NCBI RefSeq assembly: GCF_002706795.1
Contig: NZ_CP017705.1
Coordinates: 1,671,001 to 1,735,000, forward strand
Length of the DNA stretch: 64,000 nt
Reading direction: 5' to 3'
Source: Brevibacillus laterosporus DSM 25
Lineage (GTDB): Bacteria > Bacillota > Bacilli > Brevibacillales > Brevibacillaceae
The translations under genes were made by a program, and so were the position numbers. Under the pieces are notes generated by a model that saw nothing but the letters and a program-made list of their open reading frames with translations, had not been told where the DNA came from and did no database searches. This document shows, piece by piece, positions 47,654 through 57,012 of the stretch (the stretch's first letter is position 1; each line of letters begins with the position of its first letter).

Positions 47654-49039
47654 TTACAAAAAACGCTTTCGTTTCGCAGACGATGAGATCAGCATTTCTT
47701 CTCGATATTTAGCGACGGTACGGCGGGAGATTTCAATCCCTTCATTCTCCAACAATTCCGCTAGCTTTTGATCGGAATACGGTTTATTGCGATCTTCACC
47801 GTCAATTAAAGCTTTAATTCGTCTCTTCACGCTTTCTGACGATGCTGCTTCCCCATTTGCAGTAGACAGTGCCGAAGTAAAAAAGTATTTTAATTCAAAA
47901 ACACCACGGGGAGTTTGTACGTATTTATTACTGGTAGCTCGACTTATTGTGGATTCATGTAGTTGAACTCGCTCCGCAATATCTTTTTGTGTCATTGGTT
48001 TTAAATAATGAATCCCTTTTTCAAAAAAATCATTCTGCAAGTCAACGATTGCCTGCGTTACACGCAACAAGGTCATTCGTCTTTGCTCTAGGCTTTTCGC
48101 CAACCAAACCGCCGCATTTAGTTTTTCATGAACAAATTGCCGAGCCTCATCCTTCTCGGTTTTCTCTTTTAACATTCGTTCATAAAAGGGATTGATAGAC
48201 AAGCGTGGCAACGAAGAGTCATTCACAATAACAATATATTCCCCCATTACCTTTTCAACTGTAACATCTGGAACAATGTAACGTATTTCTGCACTACTAT
48301 AGGCCATTCCAGGTCTCGGATTTAATGTACGAACTAAATCTGCAATCTGTTGTACGTCCCCTACGCTTATATGCAGCTGCTCAGCAATTTTTCCAAAACG
48401 ATTATTAGCCAGATCTACCAGATGATGCTTAATAACTTCTACAATATGTTCCTCATCTTGTCCTTCATGCTCTAGCTGTAACAGCAAGCATTCTTCTAAC
48501 GAACGCGCAGCTACACCAGCTGGGTCTAAATGCTGAATCACTCGAAGAACGTCTTCTACCTCCTCCAAGTCAACCCCTAATCGCTCCTTGATACTAGTAA
48601 CGGGTACTTCCAGATAACCTCGCTCATCAAGATTTCCTATAATATATCGGGCTATCTGTCGTTGTACCGGCGTCAATCTTTTTACATAACCGAGTTGTTC
48701 TTCTAAATGAGAAAATAAGGTGGTTCGCGTATCACTCACATAATCTAGAGGATTGTAGGCGCTTTCATCTCTATTGACTGAAAAATCATTGTGACCCGGA
48801 TTATTCATTAATTCCTTCCAATCAAATTCCAAGGTCTTTTCCCTTTTGTCTACAGGTAACGGTTCTTGGGCAACCGCAATTTCCTGAAGATCAATTACTG
48901 GATTCTCAATCGCTTGCTCCTGCAAATAATTCATCAGATCAATGGCCGAAAACTGCAATATCGTAATAGCTTGACGCAATTCAGGCGTCATCACTAACTT
49001 TAACGTCTGTTCTTGATACAAACCTAAGCCCATATTCAT
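47654..49039 (-). CDS. rpoN: RNA polymerase sigma-54 factor
   Basis: 461 aa. Region I is the Gln/Leu-rich start (GLYQEQTLKLVMTPELRQAI), followed by the core-binding domain and the C-terminal RpoN box TVAKYREEMLI with the helix-turn-helix LHESTISRATSNKYVQTPRG (in SigL/RpoN form). It needs AAA+ activators, none of which is in this window. The ATG at 49039 lies 8 bases after GGAGG. Confidence 0.96.
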   Translation of the reverse strand: MNMGLGLYQEQTLKLVMTPELRQAITILQFSAIDLMNYLQEQAIENPVIDLQEIAVAQEPLPVDKREKTLEFDWKELMNNPGHNDFSVNRDESAYNPLDYVSDTRTTLFSHLEEQLGYVKRLTPVQRQIARYIIGNLDERGYLEVPVTSIKERLGVDLEEVEDVLRVIQHLDPAGVAARSLEECLLLQLEHEGQDEEHIVEVIKHHLVDLANNRFGKIAEQLHISVGDVQQIADLVRTLNPRPGMAYSSAEIRYIVPDVTVEKVMGEYIVIVNDSSLPRLSINPFYERMLKEKTEKDEARQFVHEKLNAAVWLAKSLEQRRMTLLRVTQAIVDLQNDFFEKGIHYLKPMTQKDIAERVQLHESTISRATSNKYVQTPRGVFELKYFFTSALSTANGEAASSESVKRRIKALIDGEDRNKPYSDQKLAELLENEGIEISRRTVAKYREEMLISSSAKRKRFL

Positions 49040-49251
49040 ATTGCATTCCTCCTCCCGTAAGAAACCATCAAGATGTCGTTTACTTCAACATCTTCTTTCC
49101 ACCCTTCTTTAACTCTCTTCTTCTATTATAGCGTTCATGCAATTTTCCTGCCAAGGTGTATCTTTCATTGGTACACTTTTCATACAGTATATCAAGAGTA
49201 GCTCGGCAAAGATTCTTTTTAGTTGTTCTTTTTAATCATACAGTAAAAAAG

Positions 49252-49280
49252 TTGTCCTATGCTCCATTTTCGTATATAAT
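49252..49280 (+). promoter_or_regulatory. Promoter of tRNA-Arg
   Basis: TTGTCC, 17 bases, TATAAT, ending 23 bases before the tRNA gene. Confidence 0.75.
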
Positions 49281-49303
49281 AATCTTTGTTGTCTGAAAGA
49301 TAT

Positions 49304-49378
49304 GCGCCCGTAGCTCAGTGGATAGAGCAGCGGTCTCCGGAACCGCGTGCGTAGGTTCGATTCCTATCGGGCGTACCA
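49304..49378 (+). tRNA. tRNA-Arg (CCG)
   Basis: Cloverleaf with acceptor GCGCCCG, anticodon CCG in CTCCGGA, T-arm GGTTCGATTCC and encoded CCA. Followed by a terminator. Confidence 0.95.
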
Positions 49379-49396
49379 TATTAGTTGTACTTGACG

Positions 49397-49426
49397 AAAC
49401 CTCCGTTTACCACGGAGGTTTTTTTA
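49397..49426 (+). terminator. Terminator of tRNA-Arg
   Basis: AACCTCCG/CGGAGGTT stem with seven T. Confidence 0.9.
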
Positions 49427-49542
49427 TGTGTTTAAAAGTGGAGCTAGGGTCATCTATTTTACCTGAATCTTTAAAAATAATATCTAATTATTACTTCATT
49501 TGCTATAATATTATCAGATTATTCAAAAAGTTGGTGATATTT

Positions 49543-49620
49543 ATGCGGAAGGTACTGTTTGGTATAGGCTGGTTAATAATGTCATGGATGTTTCTTTATG
49601 TAGCAATGCTTCTGCGGTAA
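49543..49620 (+). CDS. Possible 25-aa single-span membrane peptide
   Basis: ATG at 49543 begins MRKVLFGIGWLIMSWMFLYV and ends in LLR, one hydrophobic span with positive ends. GGTGAT lies 7 bases upstream. No family is known; chance is not excluded. The rest of the 49427-49988 gap shows no gene. Confidence 0.3.
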   Translation: MRKVLFGIGWLIMSWMFLYVAMLLR

Positions 49621-49988
49621 AAATGCTAACCTCGTCTAGACAGTGAACACCCATTAGAGTAATAACTAATTATGAAAGCGCAAAGCATCTGAACCTTATA
49701 CCAAAATGATAGAGGCGTTACAAATGGTTCTTTCTACTCAGTTTTGTTTTATTTACTAACTTGCCTACTCCATTGTAGGGCTTGAGAATGAGACGATGCT
49801 ACAGTAATTCTGTGTTGAAATGAAATATCTCACATAATATGATGTTTTACAGGGCGAAATATGGAAATTCCCCATTTTATTTATCAACGTTAGATACAAT
49901 TTCCTATTACCCACGACTTTTGCGGATTTTGTCGCCATTTGTCATACTGTGATTAACAAAAATAAAGATAAGTGGGGCTTAATTAAGT

Positions 49989-50504
49989 ATGGGTAAGTTA
50001 AATGTAAAATCGTTAGCAATTGGCATTGGGATCGGAGCTATTTTATCCTCCTCTATCGCCTATGCCGCTTCAGAAATGGCTGTCAAACCAGATATGGAAA
50101 AGCCAATTACTTTTTACTTTGATGGTATACCTAAATCACCACCTGTTCAAACGCAAGGATTTCTATACAAAAATACAGCATACGTTCCTGTTCGTTTTGC
50201 AGCAGAAAACCTTGGCAAGCCAATCGTATACGATGGGAAATCGCTCTCTGTTTACATCGGTAAGCTTCCGACAAGCAAGACCTACTCTAAGTATCAAGCC
50301 GTAGAACTTGTCCGTCAGAAATACGGGAAAGAGGTACCAGAGAATTTCACGATTGCCTATGATCACGATGATGAACGCGGAAATTATGTCATCCAGATTT
50401 ATCAAGAGGTTGTAAACAACTTCCAAAACGGAGATCGTTACATTAACACCTACGGCTGGTATATCGTGAATCCTAATTCCGGTGATATTTCATCTTTGTT
50501 TTAA
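49989..50504 (+). CDS. Secreted stalk-domain (copper amine oxidase N-like) protein
   Basis: 171 aa. Signal peptide (VKSLAIGIGIGAILSSSIAYA with cleavage near AYAAS), then a region with the pattern of Cu_amine_oxidN1 stalk domains: FYFDGIPK.., QGFLYKNTAYVPVRFAAENLGKPI (in parts), and VYDGKSLSVYIGK. The C-terminal part (YNTYGWYIVNPNSGD-like) resembles a PepSY-type or YpeB-like unit, uncertain. Probably exported and soluble or wall-associated. Ribosome site AAGTGGGG is weak. A terminator follows. Confidence 0.7.
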   Translation: MGKLNVKSLAIGIGIGAILSSSIAYAASEMAVKPDMEKPITFYFDGIPKSPPVQTQGFLYKNTAYVPVRFAAENLGKPIVYDGKSLSVYIGKLPTSKTYSKYQAVELVRQKYGKEVPENFTIAYDHDDERGNYVIQIYQEVVNNFQNGDRYINTYGWYIVNPNSGDISSLF

Positions 50505-50577
50505 AATTACTAGCAATTATAAGTGATCATATATTTTTCTACCTATCTAACTTCCTCTATATCGTATTTATACAGAT

Positions 50578-50608
50578 AAAAACACACCCCATCCGGTGTG
50601 TTTTTATT
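50578..50608. terminator. Bidirectional terminator
   Basis: AAAAACACACC/GGTGTGTTTTT stem; serves the plus-strand stalk-domain gene and the small minus-strand gene at 50611-50727. Confidence 0.85.
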
Positions 50609-50610
50609 TA

Positions 50611-50727
50611 TCACTCATCTATATCGTCAATTTTGCTTTTGTAAGAATATCCTTTATTTATTGCCCAAATCGAACATCCAACAATGATACCAACAATGAC
50701 AACAACAGCAACAATCATGGAACTCAA
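50611..50727 (-). CDS. YtzI-like small membrane protein, 38 aa
   Basis: TTG start at 50727 with GGGGGTGATG upstream. The peptide begins MSSMIVAVVVIVGIIVGCSI and goes on WAINKGYSYK, one membrane span followed by the SKGYxYK-like motif that I associate with YtzI-type proteins of bacilli. Ends directly at a shared terminator. Function unknown. It is too short to have been called by usual length limits. Confidence 0.55.
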   Translation of the reverse strand: MSSMIVAVVVIVGIIVGCSIWAINKGYSYKSKIDDIDE

Positions 50728-50969
50728 TTTACATCACCCCCGTTTGCTTCTGTACAGTCCCTTCTATATTGTACAGAACATTCTAACACAAACCAAGGGA
50801 ATAAAGCTCTCTATGCACAATACATAATTTTTTACGTATAATAACCCGTCTGCCTCCGTATGATCTAGTGCTGTTGTCACATAATAACTATAAAAGTATT
50901 CCACGAACAAATGTTTTGTGCACAAGCTGTTGATAACTTTGTGGATAAGTACTATGGAGGTTTATCACT

Positions 50970-51230
50970 ATGGAAGAACAATTATTTCTCATCTATCAGG
51001 AATCAAGCGAAGATGAATGTCTTCTAACCATCCAACCATATACAACGTCAGAGGAATTAGCGGACGCTATCAGTCGCCTAGAACATCAAGACATTACGGA
51101 CTACACGATTATAAAAGGGAAAAAAATGAAGGCAAAAATGCGAGTTATTATTGACTTAACAGAAGATATTGGAAAAGATTTGAAGGAAGAAGAACCCCAT
51201 AAGTCGAATGAAGAAAAGGATTTAGATTAA
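50970..51230 (+). CDS. Hypothetical protein, 86 aa
   Basis: Acidic, soluble, no recognised family. GGAGGT-like site (ATGGAGGTT) 8 bases before the ATG. 53 bases upstream of the ECF sigma gene on the same strand, so probably first gene of that operon. A perfect DnaA-box sequence lies just before its ribosome site. Confidence 0.6.
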   Translation: MEEQLFLIYQESSEDECLLTIQPYTTSEELADAISRLEHQDITDYTIIKGKKMKAKMRVIIDLTEDIGKDLKEEEPHKSNEEKDLD

Positions 51231-51283
51231 CCGAAATTTTTAATATGGAACTTACGTACTAGTACTAGAAAGGAGGACCGAAT

Positions 51284-51901
51284 GTGGAAGAGCAATCACG
51301 CGAAGATCTTTATGCGCTAAATCGAAAAGCCTTGGAATATATTCTGAAATTTTTAAAAGGGGATGCCGATTCTTTCCCTCTACTTGTCGAGCTTTTTGAT
51401 CAGCGCGTGCAACGCATCGTCCTCAAAATGGTCTATTCCTATCATGATTCTCAGGATGTATGCAATGATATTTGGCTAAAAGTGGCCCAAAACTTGAATA
51501 AATTTGATCAATCCTATCCGTTCCATTCTTGGTTATACCGCTTATCCTCAAATACTTGCATCGATTTCCTTAGAAAAAAGAAGGAAATAACCCTGCAGGA
51601 CGATCAATTATATCATCAAGTAAATAAACAACAAAAATCTGTTGAAACACCAGAAACCTTATTTATGAAGAAGGAATTTTACTCCCATATTCAAGAATTG
51701 TTATATCATTTGGAAGAAGTAGATCGATTAATTGTTACTCTCCGCTTTGTGGATGAATTAAGTTATGAAGAAATAGGTTCCATTGTAGGAATGAGCAAAA
51801 ATACTGTTGGTACCCGTCTATTCCGTTCCCGAAAGTTTTTAAAAGAGTTGCTGAGCCATAAATCAATAGAAAGGAGTGTATACAATGCAACATCCGGATG
51901 A
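51284..51901 (+). CDS. ECF-type RNA polymerase sigma factor
   Basis: 205 aa. Region 2 is seen in DQRVQRIVLKMVYSYHDSQD..DIWLKV and FHSWLYRLSSNTCIDFLRKK, region 4 in VTLRFVDELSYEEIGSIVGM..TVGTRLFRSRKFL. It directs transcription of a small regulon, presumably including its own operon. GTG start, 7 bases after AAAGGAGG. The anti-sigma gene overlaps its end. Confidence 0.9.
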   Translation: MEEQSREDLYALNRKALEYILKFLKGDADSFPLLVELFDQRVQRIVLKMVYSYHDSQDVCNDIWLKVAQNLNKFDQSYPFHSWLYRLSSNTCIDFLRKKKEITLQDDQLYHQVNKQQKSVETPETLFMKKEFYSHIQELLYHLEEVDRLIVTLRFVDELSYEEIGSIVGMSKNTVGTRLFRSRKFLKELLSHKSIERSVYNATSG

Positions 51902-52439
51902 GTTTACTTTCATGATGTATGCAGACGGTGAATTAATCCAAGAGGAACAACAACAAGTGGCCAGCCATTTGCACAGTTGCTCAGAGTGTCAGAAACTATA
52001 CGCTACTTTTCTTGAAGAGCAGGCAGAGCTTGTAAAAGCCATTCATGTAACAACACCAACGCTTCCACCTATCCACTTGGAAAAAACTGTTTGTGATCAA
52101 ATTAAACAAATTGCTTGTTTTAATCAAAACCGTCACCACCTATTTGTTCATCGTTTACGTTTTATTTTTGGAGCATCCCTTGGTTTCTTTGTTGTCATTC
52201 TCTTGGTTGGAATCAACTGGCTACATGACTGGAATAGTGCTATTAATTCTTTATTTCAGTGGCAATCAGTCTGGAGTTCAATGTTCTGGTTAAAAGAAAA
52301 AGCAACGATGATTTTACTGATGTTTAAGAACTTTTACCTCATTGGCTTTATCTCTTCTATTTTGTTTGTTCTAGCCATTCTATTGTATTCTATTCGCCTT
52401 TCTAGCAAAGTGAATACGAGTAACTGGAGAACTAGGTAA
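51885..52439 (+). CDS. Anti-sigma factor with zinc finger (zf-HC2)
   Basis: 184 aa membrane protein. N-terminal HLHSCSECQ is the HxxxCxxC zinc-binding anti-sigma site; two membrane spans follow (ASLGFFVVILLVGINWL and IGFISSILFVLAILLYSI). It should hold the upstream sigma factor at the membrane until a signal arrives. ATG at 51885 after AAAGGAG. Stop and next start overlap (TAATG). Confidence 0.88.
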   Translation: MQHPDEFTFMMYADGELIQEEQQQVASHLHSCSECQKLYATFLEEQAELVKAIHVTTPTLPPIHLEKTVCDQIKQIACFNQNRHHLFVHRLRFIFGASLGFFVVILLVGINWLHDWNSAINSLFQWQSVWSSMFWLKEKATMILLMFKNFYLIGFISSILFVLAILLYSIRLSSKVNTSNWRTR

Positions 52440-53566
52440 TGAGTAAGAAAATATTCTTCTTTTCTTTCTTACTTGTTTTTTGTTTGATCCTGGCTAGTTC
52501 TGCTTATGCTATCAATTTACACAATGGAGAGTTATATCAGATAAAGTCTAATGAGGTACATCACGGGGATGTTATAACAAATGCTACTAAAGTTGTCATA
52601 GAGGGAACAATAGATGGGGACTTATATGCTTTCGCAGAAATGATCGATATAAAAGGGACTGTAACAGGAGATGTAATCTCATTTGCTTACCTTACAAACG
52701 TGTCAGGGACAGTCGGGGGTAATGTACGCTCCTATTCTCAAGCGCTAACTGTTTCAGGCACTATCCAAAAGAACATATCCGCTGGAGCTGATGAGCTTCA
52801 TGTGAATCAATCTGGGAACGTGAATGGTAGTATTTTAGGTTTTGTCAATGAAATGAACATAGAAGGACGTGTTGGAAAAGAAACGAATGGGTTCTACAAT
52901 CGTGCCACGATTTCAGGTTTATTAGAGGGGGGCACGTCCCTATTTCAAGTAGAATCTCTTCATCTCAATCCTACAGCTACCATTCAAGGTGATCTGATTT
53001 ATACATCATTTGAACCTGCGCAGATTGATGCTGGAGCCTATATCAAGGGTCAACACAAACATACTCTTATTGAACCTAGGCCTTCCTACCGCTCTTTTAT
53101 GTTAATGATGTCTGTCTCTTCATGCTTAAGTACATTAATTTTTTGGCTACTCATCCGTTATTTTTTTGCCGGTTCTCTATACAATGTGAGCGAACAGCTA
53201 CATACTCACCATCCTTTTAAACAGTTTGGGATCGGCTTACTTATTTTTATCTTGGCTCCATTGCTTAGTATTCTTATGTTACTTACTGTTGTTGGTATTC
53301 CTGTAGGTATCGTTATTGCAATTGCCTACACTCTGCTCCTGATTTTAGGTAAAGTATATGTGGGCACTTGGTTGGGGCAAAAGTTAATAAGTCGTTTCCA
53401 TTGGAAAATCTCACCCTTATTTGCTGAATTTATTGGTGTTTTTCTATTAGTTCTTATCATCCAAATCCCTTTACTAGGCTTTTTACTAGGAATGTTGGTC
53501 AATATATATTTCTTAGGTGCGATTACTGGTTGTGTACGTGCCAGTAACAAAAGAACCGCCCTATAG
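52439..53566 (+). CDS. Bactofilin-like beta-helix membrane protein
   Basis: 375 aa. A signal peptide (FLLVFCLILASSAYA) is followed by repeated short strands such as VVIEGTIDGDLYAFAEMIDI and KGTVTGDVISFAYLTNVSG, the right-handed beta-helix of bactofilin/polymer-forming proteins, then four membrane spans at the C-terminus. The beta-helix would lie outside the membrane. Translationally coupled to the anti-sigma gene, so it is the probable output or sensor of this ECF unit. Confidence 0.8.
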   Translation: MSKKIFFFSFLLVFCLILASSAYAINLHNGELYQIKSNEVHHGDVITNATKVVIEGTIDGDLYAFAEMIDIKGTVTGDVISFAYLTNVSGTVGGNVRSYSQALTVSGTIQKNISAGADELHVNQSGNVNGSILGFVNEMNIEGRVGKETNGFYNRATISGLLEGGTSLFQVESLHLNPTATIQGDLIYTSFEPAQIDAGAYIKGQHKHTLIEPRPSYRSFMLMMSVSSCLSTLIFWLLIRYFFAGSLYNVSEQLHTHHPFKQFGIGLLIFILAPLLSILMLLTVVGIPVGIVIAIAYTLLLILGKVYVGTWLGQKLISRFHWKISPLFAEFIGVFLLVLIIQIPLLGFLLGMLVNIYFLGAITGCVRASNKRTAL

Positions 53567-53631
53567 TTTTTTGCAAAAGGTTTAAAATATACATTTTTTG
53601 GGTTTAATAATGGAGTAGAGTTTTGATTTTG

Positions 53632-53648
53632 TTTGACCTTTATTGACC
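53632..53648 (+). promoter_or_regulatory. CtsR operator at clpP
   Basis: TTTGACCTTTATTGACC is the complement of the tandem heptad GGTCAAT-AAA-GGTCAAA recognised by the heat-shock repressor CtsR. It covers the -35 box of the clpP promoter. Confidence 0.85.
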
Positions 53649-53661
53649 AATTGTGTATGAT
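53633..53661 (+). promoter_or_regulatory. clpP promoter
   Basis: TTGACC (53633-53638), 17 bases, TATGAT (53656-53661). The CtsR site overlaps the -35 box, which fits repression in the absence of stress. Confidence 0.75.
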
Positions 53662-53690
53662 TATTGTAAGAAAAGGGAGGAGGAACGTGA

Positions 53691-54278
53691 ATGAATATGA
53701 ATCTAATTCCAACTGTAATTGAACAAACAAATCGTGGAGAACGCGCTTACGATATCTATTCCCGTCTGTTAAAAGATCGTATTATCTTTTTAGGAACACC
53801 TATCAATGATCAGGTAGCAAATAGTGTTGTAGCACAGCTCTTGTTCCTACAAGCAGAAGATCCTGACAAAGACATCAGCATCTACATAAACAGTCCTGGT
53901 GGATCGATCACGGCCGGTATGGCTATCTATGACACGATGCAATATATTAAACCAGATGTATCGACTATCTGTGTTGGATTAGCTGCCTCTATGGGATCGT
54001 TCCTGCTTTGTGCCGGAGCAAAAGGAAAACGCTATGCTTTGCCTAATAGCGAAATCATGATTCACCAACCTCTAGGTGGCGCTCAAGGTCAAGCGAGCGA
54101 CATCGAAATTGCTGCAAAACGTATTATTAAAATGCGGGAACATCTAAACCGCATTTATGCTGACCGTACTGGTCAACCATACGAACAAATTGCTAAAGAT
54201 ACGGATCGTGACAACTTCCTGTCCGCTCAAGCAGCAAAAGAATACGGATTGATCGACGAAGTCATTACAAGAAAATAA
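53691..54278 (+). CDS. clpP: ATP-dependent Clp protease proteolytic subunit
   Basis: 195 aa serine protease that forms a double heptamer and degrades proteins fed by ClpX/ClpC, including tmRNA-tagged ones. Catalytic Ser in [11 protein letters not shown], His in [11 protein letters not shown], Asp in the [11 protein letters not shown] region. GGGAGGAGG before the ATG. CtsR-controlled, terminator follows. Confidence 0.98.
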   Translation: MNMNLIPTVIEQTNRGERAYDIYSRLLKDRIIFLGTPINDQVANSVVAQLLFLQAEDPDKDISIYINSPGGSITAGMAIYDTMQYIKPDVSTICVGLAASMGSFLLCAGAKGKRYALPNSEIMIHQPLGGAQGQASDIEIAAKRIIKMREHLNRIYADRTGQPYEQIAKDTDRDNFLSAQAAKEYGLIDEVITRK

Positions 54279-54292
54279 GTTAGATACACATA

Positions 54293-54322
54293 AAGAGGGC
54301 GACCCTAGGTTGCCCTCTTCTA
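54293..54322. terminator. Terminator of clpP
   Basis: AAGAGGGC/GCCCTCTT stem after the clpP stop; the minus-strand small gene converges on it. Confidence 0.8.
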
Positions 54323-54361
54323 CATATCAGCTTTCATTTATCGTTATTTCAATAAAGACAA

Positions 54362-54562
54362 CTACATTTCGTTGCCTCGTAAATCCTTATTTGTTGTATA
54401 TTCTCCGTCCATGGAATCAACGGTCGTCTCTTCAATCAGGCCATTATATTCAGCCACCGTACCGCCTCCTAGCCCCTCGTTTACCATGCGATCAATATCC
54501 ATAAAGTTCTTATCTCTACCTTCTAGACAGCAATCTGGCAATCCCTTAGCTTTGTTGGACAT
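54362..54562 (-). CDS. Small conserved-looking hypothetical protein, 66 aa
   Basis: Acidic, no membrane span; contains KNFMDIDRMVNEGLGGGTV. AGGAGGGAAAGAAT lies before the ATG, a strong sign that it is a real gene. No function known. Confidence 0.65.
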   Translation of the reverse strand: MSNKAKGLPDCCLEGRDKNFMDIDRMVNEGLGGGTVAEYNGLIEETTVDSMDGEYTTNKDLRGNEM

Positions 54563-54627
54563 ATTCTTTCCCTCCTAGCTCAGATGTTTCTCATTAGGAT
54601 ATCACCATAAGCAGTAGGTCATACAAG

Positions 54628-54653
54628 CAAAAACCAGCAATATCTGCTGGTTT
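54628..54653 (-). terminator. Terminator of the trxB-crh gene row
   Basis: AAACCAGCA/TGCTGGTTT stem with TTTTTG on the minus strand just after the crh stop. Confidence 0.8.
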
Positions 54654-54665
54654 AGCGTTTACATT

Positions 54666-54923
54666 TTATTCGTCTTTATCAATCAGACCAGCCAGTGTAT
54701 CAACTGCCATTTGGGCATCATCCCCACTAGCCAAGATGGTAATTTCTGTTCCCGAGCTGATCGCCAAACTCATAATTCCCATGATACTTTTGGCATTCAC
54801 CTTTTTATTGTCTTTTTCTACATAAATTTCAGAACGGTATCGATTTGCTTCTTGAACAAAGAATGCCGCTGGGCGGGCTTGTAACCCTGTTTTAAGTTTA
54901 ACCATAACCCGTTGCTGTACCAT
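54666..54923 (-). CDS. crh: HPr-like protein Crh
   Basis: 85 aa, HPr fold. The active-site histidine of HPr is replaced by glutamine (TGLQARPAA), so it cannot carry phosphate for sugar transport; the regulatory serine is present in NAKSIMGIMSL. Ser-phosphorylated Crh is a co-repressor with CcpA. Position after whiA and yvcK is the usual one. GGGGAGG before the ATG. Confidence 0.95.
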   Translation of the reverse strand: MVQQRVMVKLKTGLQARPAAFFVQEANRYRSEIYVEKDNKKVNAKSIMGIMSLAISSGTEITILASGDDAQMAVDTLAGLIDKDE

Positions 54924-54973
54924 CTTGGACCTCCCCGCTTGGAATTTTCCTTTATTTCTATTATAACATGTCC

Positions 54974-55921
54974 CTACGTAGAAAGACTCAGTTTTTCTCG
55001 CAAGTTATCTGCAATCTCATTTATCTTACGCAAGCGATGGTTAATACCTGACTTACTCACAACTCCACTTGGAATCATCTCGCCTAATTCCTTCAGATTA
55101 ATGTCAGGGTTCTGTAAGCGAAGTTCTGCCACCTCTCGTAAGCGGATAGGTAGGTTTTCAAGACCTATCTCTTTCTCGATCAATTGAATATTCTCCATTT
55201 GTTTGGTAGCAGCGTTTACTGTTTTATTGATATTGGCAATCTCACAGTTATGCAAACGATTAACTGAATTCCGCATGTCTTTCACAATTCGCACATCCTC
55301 AAAATACAACAAAGCCTGGTGCGCACCAATTACACTTAAGAAGTCCGTTATTTTTTCGCCCTCTTTTATGTACATAACAAACCCTTTTTTGCGTTCAATA
55401 CATTTGGCATTCAATTCATAGCGATTAGCTAAACCAGTTAACGCTTCACAAAAATCTTGATAGGCAGAAAAAATTTCCAAATGATAACTAGAAGCCTCTG
55501 GATGGTTTACAGAACCTCCCGCTAAGAATGCACCTCGAAGAAACGCGCGTACGCAACATTCATTCGCCACGAGATCAGGTGAAATACCAGGATAAAATGT
55601 TAAATTCTTATCCATAATACGTAAGTCTTCTAGGATCTCATAAGCCCGAAGTGGTATTCGCACAATATACACGTTGTTTTTTTTCAGACGCATTTTTTTA
55701 CGTACCAATAACTCGGCATGAATTTGAAAAATTTGTTTGACCAACGTATAAATTCTTCGTGCAATCGCCGCATTCTCTGTAGAGATATCCAAAATAAATT
55801 TTCCCGTTCCTAATTGAATGGTTCCATTCATGCGAATCAGTGCAGCAAGTTCTGCTCGATTACAACAAGTTGAAGCTTCAATCATTGTTAACTCTTTTTT
55901 TGTGTGTGCGGCGAATGACAT
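54974..55921 (-). CDS. whiA: WhiA-type DNA-binding protein
   Basis: 315 aa. N-terminal LAGLIDADG-like domain ([20 protein letters not shown]) and C-terminal helix-turn-helix ([24 protein letters not shown], in parts). In B. subtilis WhiA influences cell division and chromosome segregation. It lies 6 bases after yvcK. Confidence 0.96.
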   Translation of the reverse strand: MSFAAHTKKELTMIEASTCCNRAELAALIRMNGTIQLGTGKFILDISTENAAIARRIYTLVKQIFQIHAELLVRKKMRLKKNNVYIVRIPLRAYEILEDLRIMDKNLTFYPGISPDLVANECCVRAFLRGAFLAGGSVNHPEASSYHLEIFSAYQDFCEALTGLANRYELNAKCIERKKGFVMYIKEGEKITDFLSVIGAHQALLYFEDVRIVKDMRNSVNRLHNCEIANINKTVNAATKQMENIQLIEKEIGLENLPIRLREVAELRLQNPDINLKELGEMIPSGVVSKSGINHRLRKINEIADNLREKLSLST

Positions 55922-55927
55922 GTCACA

Positions 55928-56938
55928 TCACTTCCTTTCTTGTTGCGATATAATCTGGCGAAGGATGGCCACGATCTCCTGACTTACTCGTTTTGCATCA
56001 TGTCGTAAGTATAATTCCCCATAGGTAATCATAGGTTCGGCCACAATCGTCACGCCTAGCTCCTTCAGCTTATCCATATCACATAAGACTGGATACGCGC
56101 CCTTTTCCGCGTATTTAGCTAAATAGTCTTCAGGTACCTGCTCAGTGTTTACTACAATCGTATCTAAAAATTCTACCCCAACATGATCATATAATGCTTT
56201 AACATGATCATAAGCTGTAAAATTGTCGGTTTCACCCGGCTGAGTCATTACATTACAAATATATACTTTTGGTGCTGTCGATTCCAATATAGTCTCAAAG
56301 ACACCGTTAACTAATAAATTAGGTAGGATACTTGTATATAAGCTACCTGGCCCCAAAATAATTGCGTCTGCTTCTTTAATAGCATCTAAGGCTTCAATTA
56401 AAGGTCGAGCATCTACTGGGTCCAGAAAAACTCGCTTGATCTTCTTACCAGACAACGGGATTTGTGATTCTCCTGAGACGATGGTTCCGTCTTCTAATTC
56501 AGCCTTTAACAGGATTGATTGAGTAGATGATGGCAACACATCCCCGCGTACCGCTAAAACCCTGCTGAGTGCCTTCACGGCCGTGACAAAGTCCCCCGTG
56601 ATATCATTCATAGCGGCAAGCAGCAAATTTCCTAAATTATGGCCTGCTAAGCCTGTACCCGTGTTGAATCGATATTGCATCAGCTGCTTCATTAATGGTT
56701 CTGCGTCAGCGAGTGCTGTTAACACGTTACGAATATCTCCCGGAGGCAACATATCCATCTCTTCCCGAAGACGTCCTGAGCTTCCTCCATCATCAGCAAC
56801 CGTAACAACAGCCGTGATATGAACAGCCTCTTCTTTCAAACCGCGTAACAGGACAGACAGACCTGTCCCTCCCCCTATTACAACGACTTTCAACATTTCA
56901 TCTCTTTGTTGCATGTTCATGCCTCTCCCTAATGCCAT
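55928..56938 (-). CDS. yvcK: YvcK/gluconeogenesis factor family protein
   Basis: About 336 aa (CofD-like fold). VVVIGGGTGLSVLLRGL, TVADDGGSSGRLR and GPGSLYTSILPNLLV are typical. It binds UDP-GlcNAc in B. subtilis and links metabolism to cell-wall synthesis. Start uncertain: the ATG at 56938 follows GAGGTGA closely; ATGs some 6-15 codons further in are alternatives nearer to the family's usual length. Confidence 0.95.
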   Translation of the reverse strand: MALGRGMNMQQRDEMLKVVVIGGGTGLSVLLRGLKEEAVHITAVVTVADDGGSSGRLREEMDMLPPGDIRNVLTALADAEPLMKQLMQYRFNTGTGLAGHNLGNLLLAAMNDITGDFVTAVKALSRVLAVRGDVLPSSTQSILLKAELEDGTIVSGESQIPLSGKKIKRVFLDPVDARPLIEALDAIKEADAIILGPGSLYTSILPNLLVNGVFETILESTAPKVYICNVMTQPGETDNFTAYDHVKALYDHVGVEFLDTIVVNTEQVPEDYLAKYAEKGAYPVLCDMDKLKELGVTIVAEPMITYGELYLRHDAKRVSQEIVAILRQIISQQERK

Positions 56939-57012
56939 AGGTCACCTCGATTCCCTTTGTTGAGAGTTCTTTGGTGCTAAATCCCACTTATTCTTTTTTT
57001 TATCATCTTATG

